Source of the DNA: Candidatus Zixiibacteriota bacterium
Lineage (GTDB): Bacteria > Zixibacteria > MSB-5A5 > GN15 > FEB-12
Direction of reading: 5' to 3'
Length of the DNA: 64,000 nucleotides
Assembly: GCA_020351995.1 (NCBI GenBank)
Contig: CP070674.1
Coordinates: forward strand, 1,261,145-1,325,144
Under the pieces are notes generated by a model. It made no database searches, had not been told where the DNA came from, and worked only from the letters and a program-made list of their open reading frames with translations. Both the position numbers and the translations under genes were made by a program. Shown here piece by piece: positions 1 to 9,279 of this stretch (positions are counted from its first letter, which is position 1; every line of letters starts with the position of its first letter).

Positions 1-186
1 ATTACTGATATGAACAGAATACTTAGAACTAGCGGTTTTAACACGGGATACCTCCCATTAGCAATTTGCTAACTGACACTGGTGTGGGATCAAGAAGTAG
101 GAATAGATATGGCTTAATATACATTAATGCCCACTTTTGGTCAAGGGCTCCGGCATACTGCCAATCCTCCGCGGAACCGGCAAATA

Positions 187-213
187 AAAGGCCGGAGCCT
201 TACGGCCCCGGCC
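187..213 (-). terminator. Rho-independent terminator after the first C1A protease
   Basis: Read on the minus strand, a GC-rich 10-bp stem (one G-U pair) with a four-base loop is followed by TTTTATTT. It lies about 27 bp beyond the stop of the 240-1976 gene. The remaining 186 bp to the window edge hold nothing I can recognise. Confidence 0.7.
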
Positions 214-239
214 GGAATATTTAATACTATACTGTCGAT

Positions 240-1976
240 TTACTTGAGCAGCACCAGCTTCTTGGAGTCGACAAACTCCCCGGTCTTCAGCTGATAGAGA
301 TAAACACCCGAAGCTACCACCTTGCCGGCAAAGTCGGTGCCGTTCCAGGCCACTGAATGCTGACCGGCTGGCATGATGTCACTGACCAGAGTCTTTACTC
401 TTTGACCCATGAGGTTATAAATGGACAACTCCACGTATCCCCTGCGTTCCAGCGAGTATGCAATAGTCGTGTTCAAGTTGAATGGGTTGGGGTAGGCGTG
501 GGACAGGCTGTATCCACTCGGAACCGGCCCCTCAACATCGGTCACCGCCACCGGCAAATCCACACTGGTGCGGACCCTTATACCGACATCAACACCGTTA
601 TTATCACCCATTTCAAACCAGCTCCCCGGGGTGCCGTATTCACTCAGGTAGGTTTTGTTCGATTCGGAGGGACCGGCATAATCTCCCACCACCGGATAAC
701 CGTAGGTGACATTGGTAACTTTGATGACAACGTAGAAATCTTCCCCGATCGTGACTTCAGGTGGAGAGTCCAGCATTACCGAGTGATACCCGGCCTCGGT
801 ATACGAGAGATTCAGTTTGCTGGCCAGCAGATTACTCACCGTACTCCCATTGAAATCGTCATAGATATAGATATCTACATCAGTCGTTACGTCATTGGTC
901 CAGAACTCAACCTGGGCCAGATACGATGTCGCCGGCTGGATAAACGAACATAATCCCCACCCGTCAGCGGCGGCGTAACCCCACGAAGACGTGAAACCGC
1001 CTTCGTCATAATACAGCAGGTTGCCGTCAGAATCGTAATCCTGCCAGTCGTGCATATAGGATGACCACATGCCGATGCTGGCGGAGCCATAGGCTATCGT
1101 GAAGTACCCACTTTCCGCACCGTAGCCGCAGGTGCCGCCCCAGCTGGTGCCCCAACTGTTCTTAACAATCCATCCTCCGTTGGTGGGTCCCGCATGCACC
1201 AGATCATCATCCCAGCCAACGATCAATACGGCGTGATCGGGTTCCGTAGATCCGGTATAATATAGTGTATAAGAACCATCGTAGCCGCTGAACTCAGCCT
1301 GCCAGGCGGGGTCACCACCATCGCCTCCAGTGTACATGGTGGTAAAGACCGGGCCATGATCGTAAATATATTGCTTAATGACGGCCGGGTCGGCGATGGT
1401 TTCATCGCAGATGATTCTCCAATCGAGAAGGGTTTTCTGATAAGGATTGCCGCCGTCGCAGGAGACATCGGCGGAAACATAGGGGTCGTCAGTTTCCAGA
1501 ACCGTTCCCGTTTTTGAGAACCAGTTGGCCATTTGATAATTGCTACCGCCGCTGCAACTGGTGCCACCGCCCCAGCCGGTGATTTCGTACCAGTTGCATT
1601 CTTTGGCGTTGTTTTCCGAAAAATCGTAGGTTGCTTCCCCGTCGATCAGCAGTTTAGCCTCGATATTACCCAGTGACGCGAAGGCATAGCAGGAGCCACA
1701 GGAACCCTGGTTCTTAACCGATGTTACCATTCCCGATTCGCGCCAGTCGAATCTGGTCGGCAACGCCGAGAGTTGTACGGGCGTGGAACTCACCTTACCT
1801 GTCAAATGAGACAGTATTACCGGAGGCGGCACAAATCCGCGTCCCGGCAGAACATCCCTTTCCACCTGCGGTCGCGTTGGCCCCTGAGACGGTGCTTGCG
1901 AATAACCCGTGGAAGCTAAGCATATAATCAACGCTAATAACATCACGGCCGGCGACACTCTGATACTTGAGTTCAT
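240..1976 (-). CDS. Secreted papain-like (C1A) cysteine protease with C-terminal sorting domain
   Basis: This 578-residue protein begins with a signal peptide (hydrophobic stretch about residues 9-24, ending near GYSQA). A propeptide-like segment follows. The peptidase domain starts near LPTRFDWRE and has the catalytic Cys at residue 96 in GSCGSCYAFA, the catalytic His in DHAVLIVGWDD and the catalytic Asn in KNSWGTSWGG. A beta-sandwich region follows. The last about 85 residues form a FlgD-like/type A sorting tail with YPNPFN and a Lys-rich end. It is therefore a protease exported and probably anchored outside the outer membrane. It is the most diverged of three tandem paralogs (others at 3342 and 5165). 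Substrate is unknown. Confidence 0.93.
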   Translation of the reverse strand: MNSSIRVSPAVMLLALIICLASTGYSQAPSQGPTRPQVERDVLPGRGFVPPPVILSHLTGKVSSTPVQLSALPTRFDWRESGMVTSVKNQGSCGSCYAFASLGNIEAKLLIDGEATYDFSENNAKECNWYEITGWGGGTSCSGGSNYQMANWFSKTGTVLETDDPYVSADVSCDGGNPYQKTLLDWRIICDETIADPAVIKQYIYDHGPVFTTMYTGGDGGDPAWQAEFSGYDGSYTLYYTGSTEPDHAVLIVGWDDDLVHAGPTNGGWIVKNSWGTSWGGTCGYGAESGYFTIAYGSASIGMWSSYMHDWQDYDSDGNLLYYDEGGFTSSWGYAAADGWGLCSFIQPATSYLAQVEFWTNDVTTDVDIYIYDDFNGSTVSNLLASKLNLSYTEAGYHSVMLDSPPEVTIGEDFYVVIKVTNVTYGYPVVGDYAGPSESNKTYLSEYGTPGSWFEMGDNNGVDVGIRVRTSVDLPVAVTDVEGPVPSGYSLSHAYPNPFNLNTTIAYSLERRGYVELSIYNLMGQRVKTLVSDIMPAGQHSVAWNGTDFAGKVVASGVYLYQLKTGEFVDSKKLVLLK

Positions 1977-2229
1977 GTCATTTCCCCCTATGAACGGAGT
2001 GGGTTGCTTTTAATATCCATCTGATATTATTACTTTTCGTCGTCGCCGGCCCTAATTTTAGGATTATCGGATTATTATTGAGCGAAGAGGCGTCCGTCAG
2101 AAAGCCTGCCACATAGCGTGACTGGGGCTAACCTGCTAGTAATTCTGGACTTAGCGGAAGGATATAACTTATTGGCCACTCCGGGGCGAGTCCCGAAGCC
2201 CAATTGTACTATAATCGTCGCCGTGAAGG

Positions 2230-3084
2230 CTATTTCAACAGAACCATCTTTCTCGATTCGGAAAAACCATCGCCCTTCAGACGATAGTAATAAACTCCAC
2301 CGGCAACTGGATTTCCTTTAAAATCGGTGCCATCCCACTCCGTGGCATAATGACCGACGGAAAGATTCCCTTTAAACAGGGTCACCACTCTCTGACCGAG
2401 AATGTTAAACACTGCCAGATCCACGTTTGAGTGTTGCGGTATTGAAAACTCAATTACAGTGTTTGGATTGAACGGATTCGGATAGTTTTGCCGCAGGGCT
2501 ATCCCATCGGGCAATTCGTCAAGCTCGATCTCCTCTACATCGGTGGAAAGCAAAGTGTGAGTAGTTGAATAAACATTGTCGCCGGACGAACTGTGGTTCC
2601 AATTGGCGGCCACACCGGCGACATAAAACGTCACACCCCCGACATCGGACGCCGGGGCCGTCCATTGAAAGCTCCAGCTGGTGCCATCGGCAACCCCGGG
2701 GTCACTACCAGCCAGGGTGTGTCTTACGTATTCTCGACCGCTGCCTTCCGTCTCCGAAAAAGTCCGGGCAGCGTCGGTGATAACCATTTGCCCGACCGGC
2801 TGATCGCTGCCGTCAAGGGCCGTCACCGTAAATCCCCAGCGCGACATTCCTGCTTCCGCAACCGTAACCGTAATATCAAGCGTCTGACTCGGCAGGTAAC
2901 CGCCGGGGGCGATGATACTCACCGAACCAGGGCCAGTGTTAAGATTGTTGTGACATGAGCACGTGGTTTCACCCGGTGCCCCCGAATTAGCGGTTATATT
3001 AACCCCATTGGGAAAAGCAAGCACCAGCGCAGCCGTTCCCATGACAACCGCCCCGAATCCCAGCGCAACTAAACGTCCTCTCAT
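2230..3084 (-). CDS. Secreted Reeler-like (choice-of-anchor V type) protein with sorting tail
   Basis: The 284-residue product starts with a signal peptide (VALGFGAVVMGTAALVLAF). The mature part opens with a GAPGETTCSCH motif like that at the start of bacterial Reeler/choice-of-anchor V domains, followed by an all-beta domain to about residue 190. A YPNPFNPNT sorting tail ends the protein. I chose the ATG at 3084 because AAGGAGG lies five bases upstream; an in-frame ATG at 3099 sits upstream of that Shine-Dalgarno sequence and is unlikely. The gene lies inside the row of C1A proteases, all on the same strand, so it may belong to the same secretome cluster. A CxCH sequence is present but a single such motif does not show heme binding. 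Function is unknown. Confidence 0.85.
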   Translation of the reverse strand: MRGRLVALGFGAVVMGTAALVLAFPNGVNITANSGAPGETTCSCHNNLNTGPGSVSIIAPGGYLPSQTLDITVTVAEAGMSRWGFTVTALDGSDQPVGQMVITDAARTFSETEGSGREYVRHTLAGSDPGVADGTSWSFQWTAPASDVGGVTFYVAGVAANWNHSSSGDNVYSTTHTLLSTDVEEIELDELPDGIALRQNYPNPFNPNTVIEFSIPQHSNVDLAVFNILGQRVVTLFKGNLSVGHYATEWDGTDFKGNPVAGGVYYYRLKGDGFSESRKMVLLK

Positions 3085-3341
3085 GAAACCTCCTTCCATA
3101 GTTTACCTTTCTATTCATCGTGCATGTATCCCCGAATCGGGACAGGGTCCCATTTCTGATGGTGCTTTCGTTTATGTGTAAAATTTGCTTCTCGGACATC
3201 AATCGCTCGAAGCTCGTCGCTGGAGACGTGGAGTATATAGCCCCATGGAGTACTCAAAGTCGATTCTAATATAAATACGGTAGCCTGAGGGCTTTCGTGG
3301 AAAATATCTTGCGGGAAAGCAGGCGGGCGCAAAGGCCCGAA

Positions 3342-5063
3342 TTACTTCAACAACAACATCTTTCTGGAATTGGTATAATCGCCGGCTCTGAGTCGATACA
3401 GATAAATCCCTGAGGAAACCGGCTCGCCCTTGCTGTCGGTTCCGTCCCAACTGATCATATGTTCCCCGGCCGGCTTTGAGCCGCTAACCAGGGTCTTAAC
3501 TTTCTGACCAAGCAGATTGTAAACGGACAGGTCGACGCGCGCCGGGTTCTCCAGAGAATACGGAATCGTGGTATGCGAATTAAATGGATTGGGGTAGGCA
3601 TAAGACAAGCTATAGTAGCTGGGAACCGGCTGCGGGGGTTCCGGCGGGGTCAGGTCAACGATGGCGCGCACCCTGATGGCAACATCGCCCGGGGTTCGGT
3701 CAGGTGGATCATCCCCCATATCAATCCAGGTTCCCGGTTCACCGTTCGGACTGATAAACGTTTTGCCAATCTCGACGGGACCCTGCCAATCAAGGCGGAA
3801 CGGGTACCCATAACTCTCGTCGGTGATTTTGACGACGGCGTAAAAATCGTCGCCGGCTTCCACTCTAACCAAAGAATCGAGGGCTACCGAGTGGTACCCG
3901 GCTTCGGTATAGGCAGCATCGAGCTTGCTCGTCAAAAGGTTACTCAGAGTGGTGCCGTCGAAATCATCGTATATGTAAATATCGATATCGGTTGTAATGT
4001 CGCGGGTCCAGAATTCGACCCTCGACAGAGAGCACGCTCTGGTATGCTCAAAAGCGCACATTCCCCAGGCAGTCACATCATCAAAGCCACACCCCCCCAT
4101 GGGATAAGCTTCGTCGTACAGAAATACCTTCTCACCCGGGTCAAGTTCCTTCCAATCCTGAATAAAGGACGAGTAGCTTGCCATCTGGGCTGAGCCGTAG
4201 GCAATCGTAAAATAGCCGCCTCGGTAGCCGAACCCGCAGGGACCGCCCCATTCTGTTCCCCAGCTGTTCTTGACGATCCAACCGCCGGTGCCACCGGCAT
4301 GTTCCAGGTCATCATCCCAGCCAACTATGAGTACGCCGTGATTGAGAAAACAATCGTCGGAGGGATAATAAAGCGTATAAGAGCCATCATAATCGGCAAA
4401 CTCGTCACGCCAATCGGGCACAGCGGGCTCACCGGCGCAGAGGCCCGACTGGACCGGGCCATATTCATAAATGTACTGCTTAAGTATGGCAGGGACAGGC
4501 ACAATTCCCTGGCTAATCTTTCGCCAATCGAGAAGCGCATGCTGGTATGGTACGCTATCAGCGCATTCTACGTCAGCGTCAATATACGGGTCATCGACCT
4601 CAAGAACGGTGCCGGCTCCGCCGAGGTAACCGGCGACCTCGCCGGGACTGCCGCCCCCACAACTCGGGTCGTGCCAAATACATTCCTTAACGTTGTTTTC
4701 CGAAAGATCATAGGCTATGCCCCCGCGAATCATTATTGCGGACTCAAAATTGCCGATCGCGGCAAAAGCGTAACAACTGCCGCACGCCCCCTGATTCTTT
4801 ACCGGGGTAACGCAGCCCTGTTCACGCCAGTCCCATCGCGCTGGCAGGTCCTCGGCTTGGATCAGGTCGGGTCGTGGCTTGCGGCCAAGATGCGGAAGTA
4901 TTTCCTCGGGCGGAATGAATCCCGTATGATACTTGATTCCCTCTTGCGCAGCCGGCTGGTCAGAATTTTTTGTTGGCGCCTGCGCATAAACCGCGAGGCC
5001 AACCACGACGGTAAGTGCGAGAGCCTTTAGATACAGCAGAACCTTTTTTGTCTTCATCCCCAT
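3342..5063 (-). CDS. Secreted papain-like (C1A) cysteine protease, paralog 2
   Basis: This 573-residue protein has a signal peptide (LALTVVVGLAVYAQA), a short pro-region and a C1A domain. The catalytic Cys is in GACGSCYAFAAIG, the His in LNHGVLIVGWDDD and the Asn in VKNSWGTEWGG. A beta domain and a sorting tail (AYPNPFNSHTTIPYSLEN) follow. It matches its downstream neighbour at 5165-6895 over nearly the whole length. Long DNA stretches are almost identical (for example around 3540-3620 and 5340-5420), so this is a recent tandem duplication. The 278-bp gap after the stop shows no clear terminator beyond a weak CGGGC/GCCCG hairpin. Confidence 0.93.
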   Translation of the reverse strand: MGMKTKKVLLYLKALALTVVVGLAVYAQAPTKNSDQPAAQEGIKYHTGFIPPEEILPHLGRKPRPDLIQAEDLPARWDWREQGCVTPVKNQGACGSCYAFAAIGNFESAIMIRGGIAYDLSENNVKECIWHDPSCGGGSPGEVAGYLGGAGTVLEVDDPYIDADVECADSVPYQHALLDWRKISQGIVPVPAILKQYIYEYGPVQSGLCAGEPAVPDWRDEFADYDGSYTLYYPSDDCFLNHGVLIVGWDDDLEHAGGTGGWIVKNSWGTEWGGPCGFGYRGGYFTIAYGSAQMASYSSFIQDWKELDPGEKVFLYDEAYPMGGCGFDDVTAWGMCAFEHTRACSLSRVEFWTRDITTDIDIYIYDDFDGTTLSNLLTSKLDAAYTEAGYHSVALDSLVRVEAGDDFYAVVKITDESYGYPFRLDWQGPVEIGKTFISPNGEPGTWIDMGDDPPDRTPGDVAIRVRAIVDLTPPEPPQPVPSYYSLSYAYPNPFNSHTTIPYSLENPARVDLSVYNLLGQKVKTLVSGSKPAGEHMISWDGTDSKGEPVSSGIYLYRLRAGDYTNSRKMLLLK

Positions 5064-5164
5064 AGCCTGTCCCCGTACAAAAGTGCCAATATATTAATAC
5101 GGAACTAAACGCCGTTGGTCACATTTTTTATACGTGGCTGTGTCGAGTTCCAGGTAGATAATCG

Positions 5165-6895
5165 TTACTTCAACAGAATCAGCTTTTTCGAGTCGACATA
5201 CTCGTTGGTCTCAAGCTGATAGAGATAGACGCCCGAAGCGACGCTTTCACCGTTGTCATCTGTTCCGTCCCAATTGATCACATGTTCCCCTGCCGGCTTT
5301 GAGCCACTGACAAGAGTCTTCACCTTCTGACCAAGCAGATTGTAAACGGACAGGTCGACACGAGCCGGGTTCTCCAGAGAATACGGAATCGTGGTATGCG
5401 AATTAAATGGATTGGGGTATGCATAAGACAAGCTATAATAGCTGGGAACCGGTTCCGGGGGCGGCGGGGGTTCCGGCGGGGTCTGGTCAACGATGGCGCG
5501 CACTCTAATAGCGACATCACCAGGGCTCCGGTCAGGTGGATCATCCCCCATATCAATCCAGGTTCCCGGTTCGGCGTTCGGACTGATAAATGTTTTGCCG
5601 ATCTCGATTGGACCCTGCTGATCAAGCCGGAACGGGTGCACATAACTCTCGTCGGTGACCTTGAGGGCAACGTAAAAATCGTCGCCGGCTTCGATTCGCA
5701 GCAACGAATCGAGCGCTACCGAGTGGTACCCGGCTTCGGTATAGGCAGCATCGAGCTTACTCGTCAAAAGGTTACTCAGAGTGGTGCCGTCGAAATCATC
5801 GTATATATAGATATCGATATCGGTCGTAACGTCAAGGGTCCAGAATTCGACCCTGAACAAAGAGCACGCTCTGGTATGCTCAAAAGCGCACATTCCCCAG
5901 GCAGTCACGTCATCAAAGCCACACCCTCCCATGGGATAAGCTTCGTCGTACAGAAATACCTTCTCATTCGGGTCAAGCTCCTTCCAATCCTGAACAAAGT
6001 ACGTGTGGCTTCCCATCTTGGCTGAGCCGTAGGCAATCGTGAAATAACCGCCTCTGTAGCCGTACCCGCAGGGACCGCCCCAGTCTGTCCCCCAGCTGTT
6101 CTTGACGATCCAACCGCCGGTGCCGCCGGCATGTTCCAGATTATCATCCCAGCCAACTATGAGCACCGCGTGATTGAGAAAGCAATCATCAGTGGGGAAA
6201 TAGAGCGTATAAGAGCCATCATAATTGGTGAACTCGTTTCGCCAATCGGGTACACCGGGGTCACCTGCGCACAGGGACGACTCGACCGGGCCATATTCAT
6301 AAATGTACTGCTTAAGTATGAATGGGTCAGGCCCAATTCCCCCGCTAACAATTCGCCAATCCAGAAGGGCATGTTGGTATACTACGCTATCAGCGCATTC
6401 TACATCAGCATCAACATACGGGTCATCGGCCTCAAGAACGCTGCCGGACCCGGCCAGGTAACCGGCGACCGAGGCGGAACTGCCGCCCCCACAACTTGGG
6501 TCGCCCCAGATACACTCCTTGACATTATTTTCCGAAAGATCATAGGCTAAACCCCAGCGAACCATTATTGCCGACTCAAAACTGCCAATCGCGGCAAAGG
6601 CGTAACAACTCCCGCACCCCCCCTGGTTCTTTACCGGGGTCACGCAGCCCTGTTCACGCCAGTCCCACTTAGCCGGAAGATCGGCCGCCTGGACAAGGTC
6701 AGGCCGAGGCTTGCGGCCAAGGTGCGGAAGTATTTCGGCCGGAGGAATGAAACCCGTGTGATACTTGATTTCCTTTAGCGGAGCGGGTGGCTCAAGCTCT
6801 TTGTCCGATGTTTGGGCATAGGTTGAAAGCACTATACCAAGAGCCACCATCAGAGTCCCAGTGCTCACGAGTGCCTTCTTCTTACTCAACAGCAT
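5165..6895 (-). CDS. Secreted papain-like (C1A) cysteine protease, paralog 3
   Basis: A 576-residue protein with a signal peptide (TGTLMVALGIVLSTYAQT) and a C1A peptidase domain. The catalytic Cys is in GGCGSCYAFAAIG, the His in LNHAVLIVGWDD and the Asn in VKNSWGTDWGG. A proline-rich linker (PPEPPPPPEPVP) precedes the YPNPFN sorting tail; this linker is longer than in paralog 2. It is first in transcription order of the minus-strand protease row and lies 101 bp upstream of paralog 2, so the two may be co-transcribed. The enzyme is predicted to act outside the cell; its substrate cannot be told from sequence. Confidence 0.93.
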   Translation of the reverse strand: MLLSKKKALVSTGTLMVALGIVLSTYAQTSDKELEPPAPLKEIKYHTGFIPPAEILPHLGRKPRPDLVQAADLPAKWDWREQGCVTPVKNQGGCGSCYAFAAIGSFESAIMVRWGLAYDLSENNVKECIWGDPSCGGGSSASVAGYLAGSGSVLEADDPYVDADVECADSVVYQHALLDWRIVSGGIGPDPFILKQYIYEYGPVESSLCAGDPGVPDWRNEFTNYDGSYTLYFPTDDCFLNHAVLIVGWDDNLEHAGGTGGWIVKNSWGTDWGGPCGYGYRGGYFTIAYGSAKMGSHTYFVQDWKELDPNEKVFLYDEAYPMGGCGFDDVTAWGMCAFEHTRACSLFRVEFWTLDVTTDIDIYIYDDFDGTTLSNLLTSKLDAAYTEAGYHSVALDSLLRIEAGDDFYVALKVTDESYVHPFRLDQQGPIEIGKTFISPNAEPGTWIDMGDDPPDRSPGDVAIRVRAIVDQTPPEPPPPPEPVPSYYSLSYAYPNPFNSHTTIPYSLENPARVDLSVYNLLGQKVKTLVSGSKPAGEHVINWDGTDDNGESVASGVYLYQLETNEYVDSKKLILLK

Positions 6896-7302
6896 TGTAT
6901 GTCTCCGCGTATAAGAGACGTCAAGCGTCCGGGCTCAGTGGTATTTTGAATCACATACCAACCGGTACCGGTGAACCCATTTTGTACCTTCAAGGGCCGT
7001 AACCGCTTGCCTTCCATGTCACTTCACAATTACCGGGCCACAACCGTTTCGCGTACGGCCTGTTTGCTGTCGATCTCGTTTTTCAACAGGTTAACGCGTA
7101 ACAACTTCCGGCCGTCCCCCCCGTATAATATACGGTCAAAACCGTTTTGGGCAACCGGTTGGGGCAGAAATTCGCGCTATTTACAGCCGCTTGCCGGTTC
7201 TGAGGTCAAAGAAACACCTCAATTCAGACGACATGCCGTCCGACCTTAAGGGTATAAGTAGTATGCTAACCCTCGAAATCGCCCTCGAGTACGGAGGATA
7301 AC
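6896..7302. other. Divergent intergenic region with a palindrome over a -10-like sequence
   Basis: This 407-bp stretch separates the minus-strand protease row from a plus-strand gene. It contains several scattered AACCGTTT/AACCGG words and a perfect palindrome CCGTAT-AAT-ATACGG at 7121-7135, whose centre reads TATAAT. No convincing -35 box lies 16-18 bp upstream of it, so promoter function is uncertain. No gene is evident. Confidence 0.4.
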
Positions 7303-7932
7303 ATGGTACACGTTAAGTTCTTTGGATGTTTGCTGCTTGCCTGCCTGCTGGTCGTGGGAAGTTCAGCCAAAGCTGATCTCAGGGCCGCCCTGTCAATAAC
7401 TGACGGGAGAGTCAGCAGCTTCTATCTGGCTATCGGGGATCATTACCAGGTCCCGGAGAAGCAGATCATACTGGTCAAGAAAAAGGAGATACCGGACGAT
7501 CAACTGGCGGTAGTCTTTTACCTCGCTCGCCGGGCCAATGTCACACCAGCGGTGATACTTGATCTTCGCCTGGATGGCAAGACCTGGATGGAGATTACTA
7601 CCCATTTTCGGCTCACCGCCGAGATTTTCTACGTGGACATCCAGAAAGTGTCAGGGCCCCCTTACGGCAAGGCGCACGGTTATTTTAAGAACAAGAAGCG
7701 CAAAGAATGGGCGAGTATTCGCCTGGCCGACGTCGATATCGTCAATCTGGTTAATCTTAGATTCGTTTCCGAACATTGGGGTTATTCACCTGATGAAATC
7801 GTGAAAATGCGCGAGCAGGGCCAGAGCTTCATCGCCATAAGTGACAAGGTTAAGAAGGAAAAGGCCGCGAAAAAGGATAAGAAGACCAATAATTCGGACA
7901 AAACCGGTTCAAAAGGGAAAGGAAAGAAATAA
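7303..7932 (+). CDS. Exported protein of unknown function with Lys-rich tail
   Basis: The 209-residue product has a signal peptide (FFGCLLLACLLVVGSSAKA) and no further membrane segment. The body (about residues 25-175) is a mixed alpha/beta sequence I do not recognise. It includes two helix-turn-like repeats (AVVFYLARRANVTPAVILDL and YSPDEIVKMREQGQSFIAI) typical of small periplasmic proteins. The last 30 residues are almost entirely Lys, Ser, Gly and Asn and are probably disordered and strongly basic, which could bind polyanions. The start is supported by GGAGGATAAC directly upstream. It stands alone on its strand, followed 166 bp later by a hairpin terminator. Confidence 0.75.
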   Translation: MVHVKFFGCLLLACLLVVGSSAKADLRAALSITDGRVSSFYLAIGDHYQVPEKQIILVKKKEIPDDQLAVVFYLARRANVTPAVILDLRLDGKTWMEITTHFRLTAEIFYVDIQKVSGPPYGKAHGYFKNKKRKEWASIRLADVDIVNLVNLRFVSEHWGYSPDEIVKMREQGQSFIAISDKVKKEKAAKKDKKTNNSDKTGSKGKGKK

Positions 7933-8097
7933 CCAACTTTCGCCGTGTTAGCCAATCCTGTTATCCGTCAATTAGATACCTAAACCATAATTTATCTTCA
8001 TTTTTTCGGCAGAACCGCGATATTTGGCGGAACCTTATGGGGCTAACAGACGTTATTAGATTTGCTTGATCATCTATAATGATTGACACTCTGGTTA

Positions 8098-8140
8098 GGC
8101 CAGGCCTGTTTCCCTCCCCGCAGGTCTGGCCGTCTTTTTT
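8098..8140 (+). terminator. Terminator hairpin with C-rich loop (copy 1)
   Basis: An 11-bp stem (GGCCAGGCCTG with CAGGTCTGGCC, one G-U pair) closes a 12-base loop rich in C (TTTCCCTCCCCG) and is followed by GTCTTTTTT. It could end transcripts of the 7303-7932 gene. A perfect TATAAT lies at 8075-8080, so a very short independent RNA is also possible. The loop is almost identical to that of the second hairpin at 8285-8337. Confidence 0.7.
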
Positions 8141-8215
8141 CTTCCGGGAATCTAAGTATTAAAAAATCGCCCATTTTTCACTTACATTATGATTTTCGGT
8201 TGCGTATATTTTTGA

Positions 8216-8337
8216 TAACTACACGGGGGCAGGTGTGTCTCCGAGGAAAATGTCACCGGGTTTGTCGGCTTCGGTCAACATTCTCGGGCGGGCCAAGTCT
8301 GTTTCCCCTCCCCGCAGGCTTGGTCCCGTTTTTTTTG
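8216..8337 (+). ncRNA. Candidate small RNA ending in a C-rich-loop terminator (copy 2)
   Basis: A promoter-like pair TTACAT (8182-8187), 17 bp, TATATT (8205-8210) would start an RNA near 8217. A terminator hairpin (stem CCAAGTCTG/CAGGCTTGG plus GGG/CCC, loop TTTCCCCTCCCCG) followed by eight Ts would end it near 8337. No plausible coding sequence lies between. UCCC-rich loops are known in small RNAs that pair with Shine-Dalgarno sequences; that role here is inference. Confidence 0.4.
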
Positions 8338-8348
8338 CGGGAGAAGCG

Positions 8349-9122
8349 TCAGGGGCGTCTGGCCTTGTGGACGAGTATGCACTCTTTCGCCGATTCCCCA
8401 ATCTTGCCGGCGATATCTTCCGATAGGTGAACCGCCTCCAGCAACCGCCGGTCCTTTCCGTGGCTGTTCAGGTAGGTAGCTTCAATTATGGCCAGATCGG
8501 CATCTTTGACCAGGGCTCGTAGCGATTCGCAGTCACCGGTATCGCCGGTAACGGCCACGGTTTCGTCGCCGAGAGTGATCCGGTAGCCAAAGGCGGGGAT
8601 CGGGTCGAGAACCTCCGAGCCAACTATGCTTCCGCAGTGAACAACGGGGTAGGAAACGACTGAAAGTTCGCACACTGATACTCGCTGGTTTGGGGCTAGC
8701 TCGACGAGATCTATTTTGAACGGGACAGTGTCGGCGTAGCACTTCACAAAAGACTCGACGCACTCGATTACCTCCCGGCAGCCGGCCGGTACGTAAACGG
8801 GTAGTGTCGTTTCACGGCCCACCATGCGCATGAATCCAAGCAGCGAATGCACCCCTCCCATATGGTCGAAGTGGCCGTGAGTGATAAAAACAGCGTCGAT
8901 CTCTTCGGGAGGGATGTCGCGTTCCAGCAAATCCCGAAGTACGCCGTCACCGGCGTCTATCAACACAGATATATCGCCGCCACCGATCCAAACATGGTGA
9001 GCCACTCCCGCCCGACTGAATGGAATTTTAACCCGAAGGCGGCGGCCCTGCCACGAGTGACTTATGTCGGTATGCCAATTCAATTGAATGCGTCCTCTGG
9101 CTAAATAAGACAAATGATGCAC
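8349..9122 (-). CDS. Metallo-beta-lactamase-fold hydrolase, RNase Z/phosphodiesterase-like
   Basis: The 257-residue protein has the metal-binding motif HGHFDH (in VFITHGHFDHMGG), a central His in VVHCGS and an Asp in VTGDTGDC. A C-terminal His lies near CILVHKARRP. This arrangement and the length fit the RNase Z/arylsulfatase-like branch of the MBL fold. The substrate (RNA 3' end, cyclic nucleotide or other) cannot be assigned. The frame opens with GTG at 9122, but the GGAG there is only one base away; a TTG at 9113 would have better spacing, so the first three residues are uncertain. It is transcribed alone, divergent from a small lipoprotein gene. Confidence 0.82.
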   Translation of the reverse strand: MHHLSYLARGRIQLNWHTDISHSWQGRRLRVKIPFSRAGVAHHVWIGGGDISVLIDAGDGVLRDLLERDIPPEEIDAVFITHGHFDHMGGVHSLLGFMRMVGRETTLPVYVPAGCREVIECVESFVKCYADTVPFKIDLVELAPNQRVSVCELSVVSYPVVHCGSIVGSEVLDPIPAFGYRITLGDETVAVTGDTGDCESLRALVKDADLAIIEATYLNSHGKDRRLLEAVHLSEDIAGKIGESAKECILVHKARRP

Positions 9123-9187
9123 GCTCCTTTCAACCTGTACAAGTGAAAGTTGCAGTTTCTTGCGCGGCGCGGAGAATTTGATTTGCT

Positions 9188-9238
9188 TTGACAGGTAGGA
9201 GTATGTCCATTATATTGTAAGTGTTCCCCTCGGAACAC
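9188..9238 (+). promoter_or_regulatory. Sigma70-type promoter followed by a 7-4-7 inverted repeat
   Basis: TTGACA (9188-9193), exactly 17 bp, TATATT (9211-9216) forms a near-consensus housekeeping promoter. A perfect inverted repeat GTGTTCC-CCTC-GGAACAC (9221-9238) falls at the expected transcription start, so it may be an operator or a 5'-end stem-loop in the mRNA of the following lipoprotein. Confidence 0.7.
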
Positions 9239-9279
9239 CCTCACGATAGCTGCTGGAATTCTAAGGGAGGCATACATAT

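Noticed and set aside
8083-8430. 115-codon plus-strand frame across both C-rich hairpins
   Set aside because: It contains two terminator stems and overlaps the end of the MBL-fold gene in antisense; composition is not protein-like.
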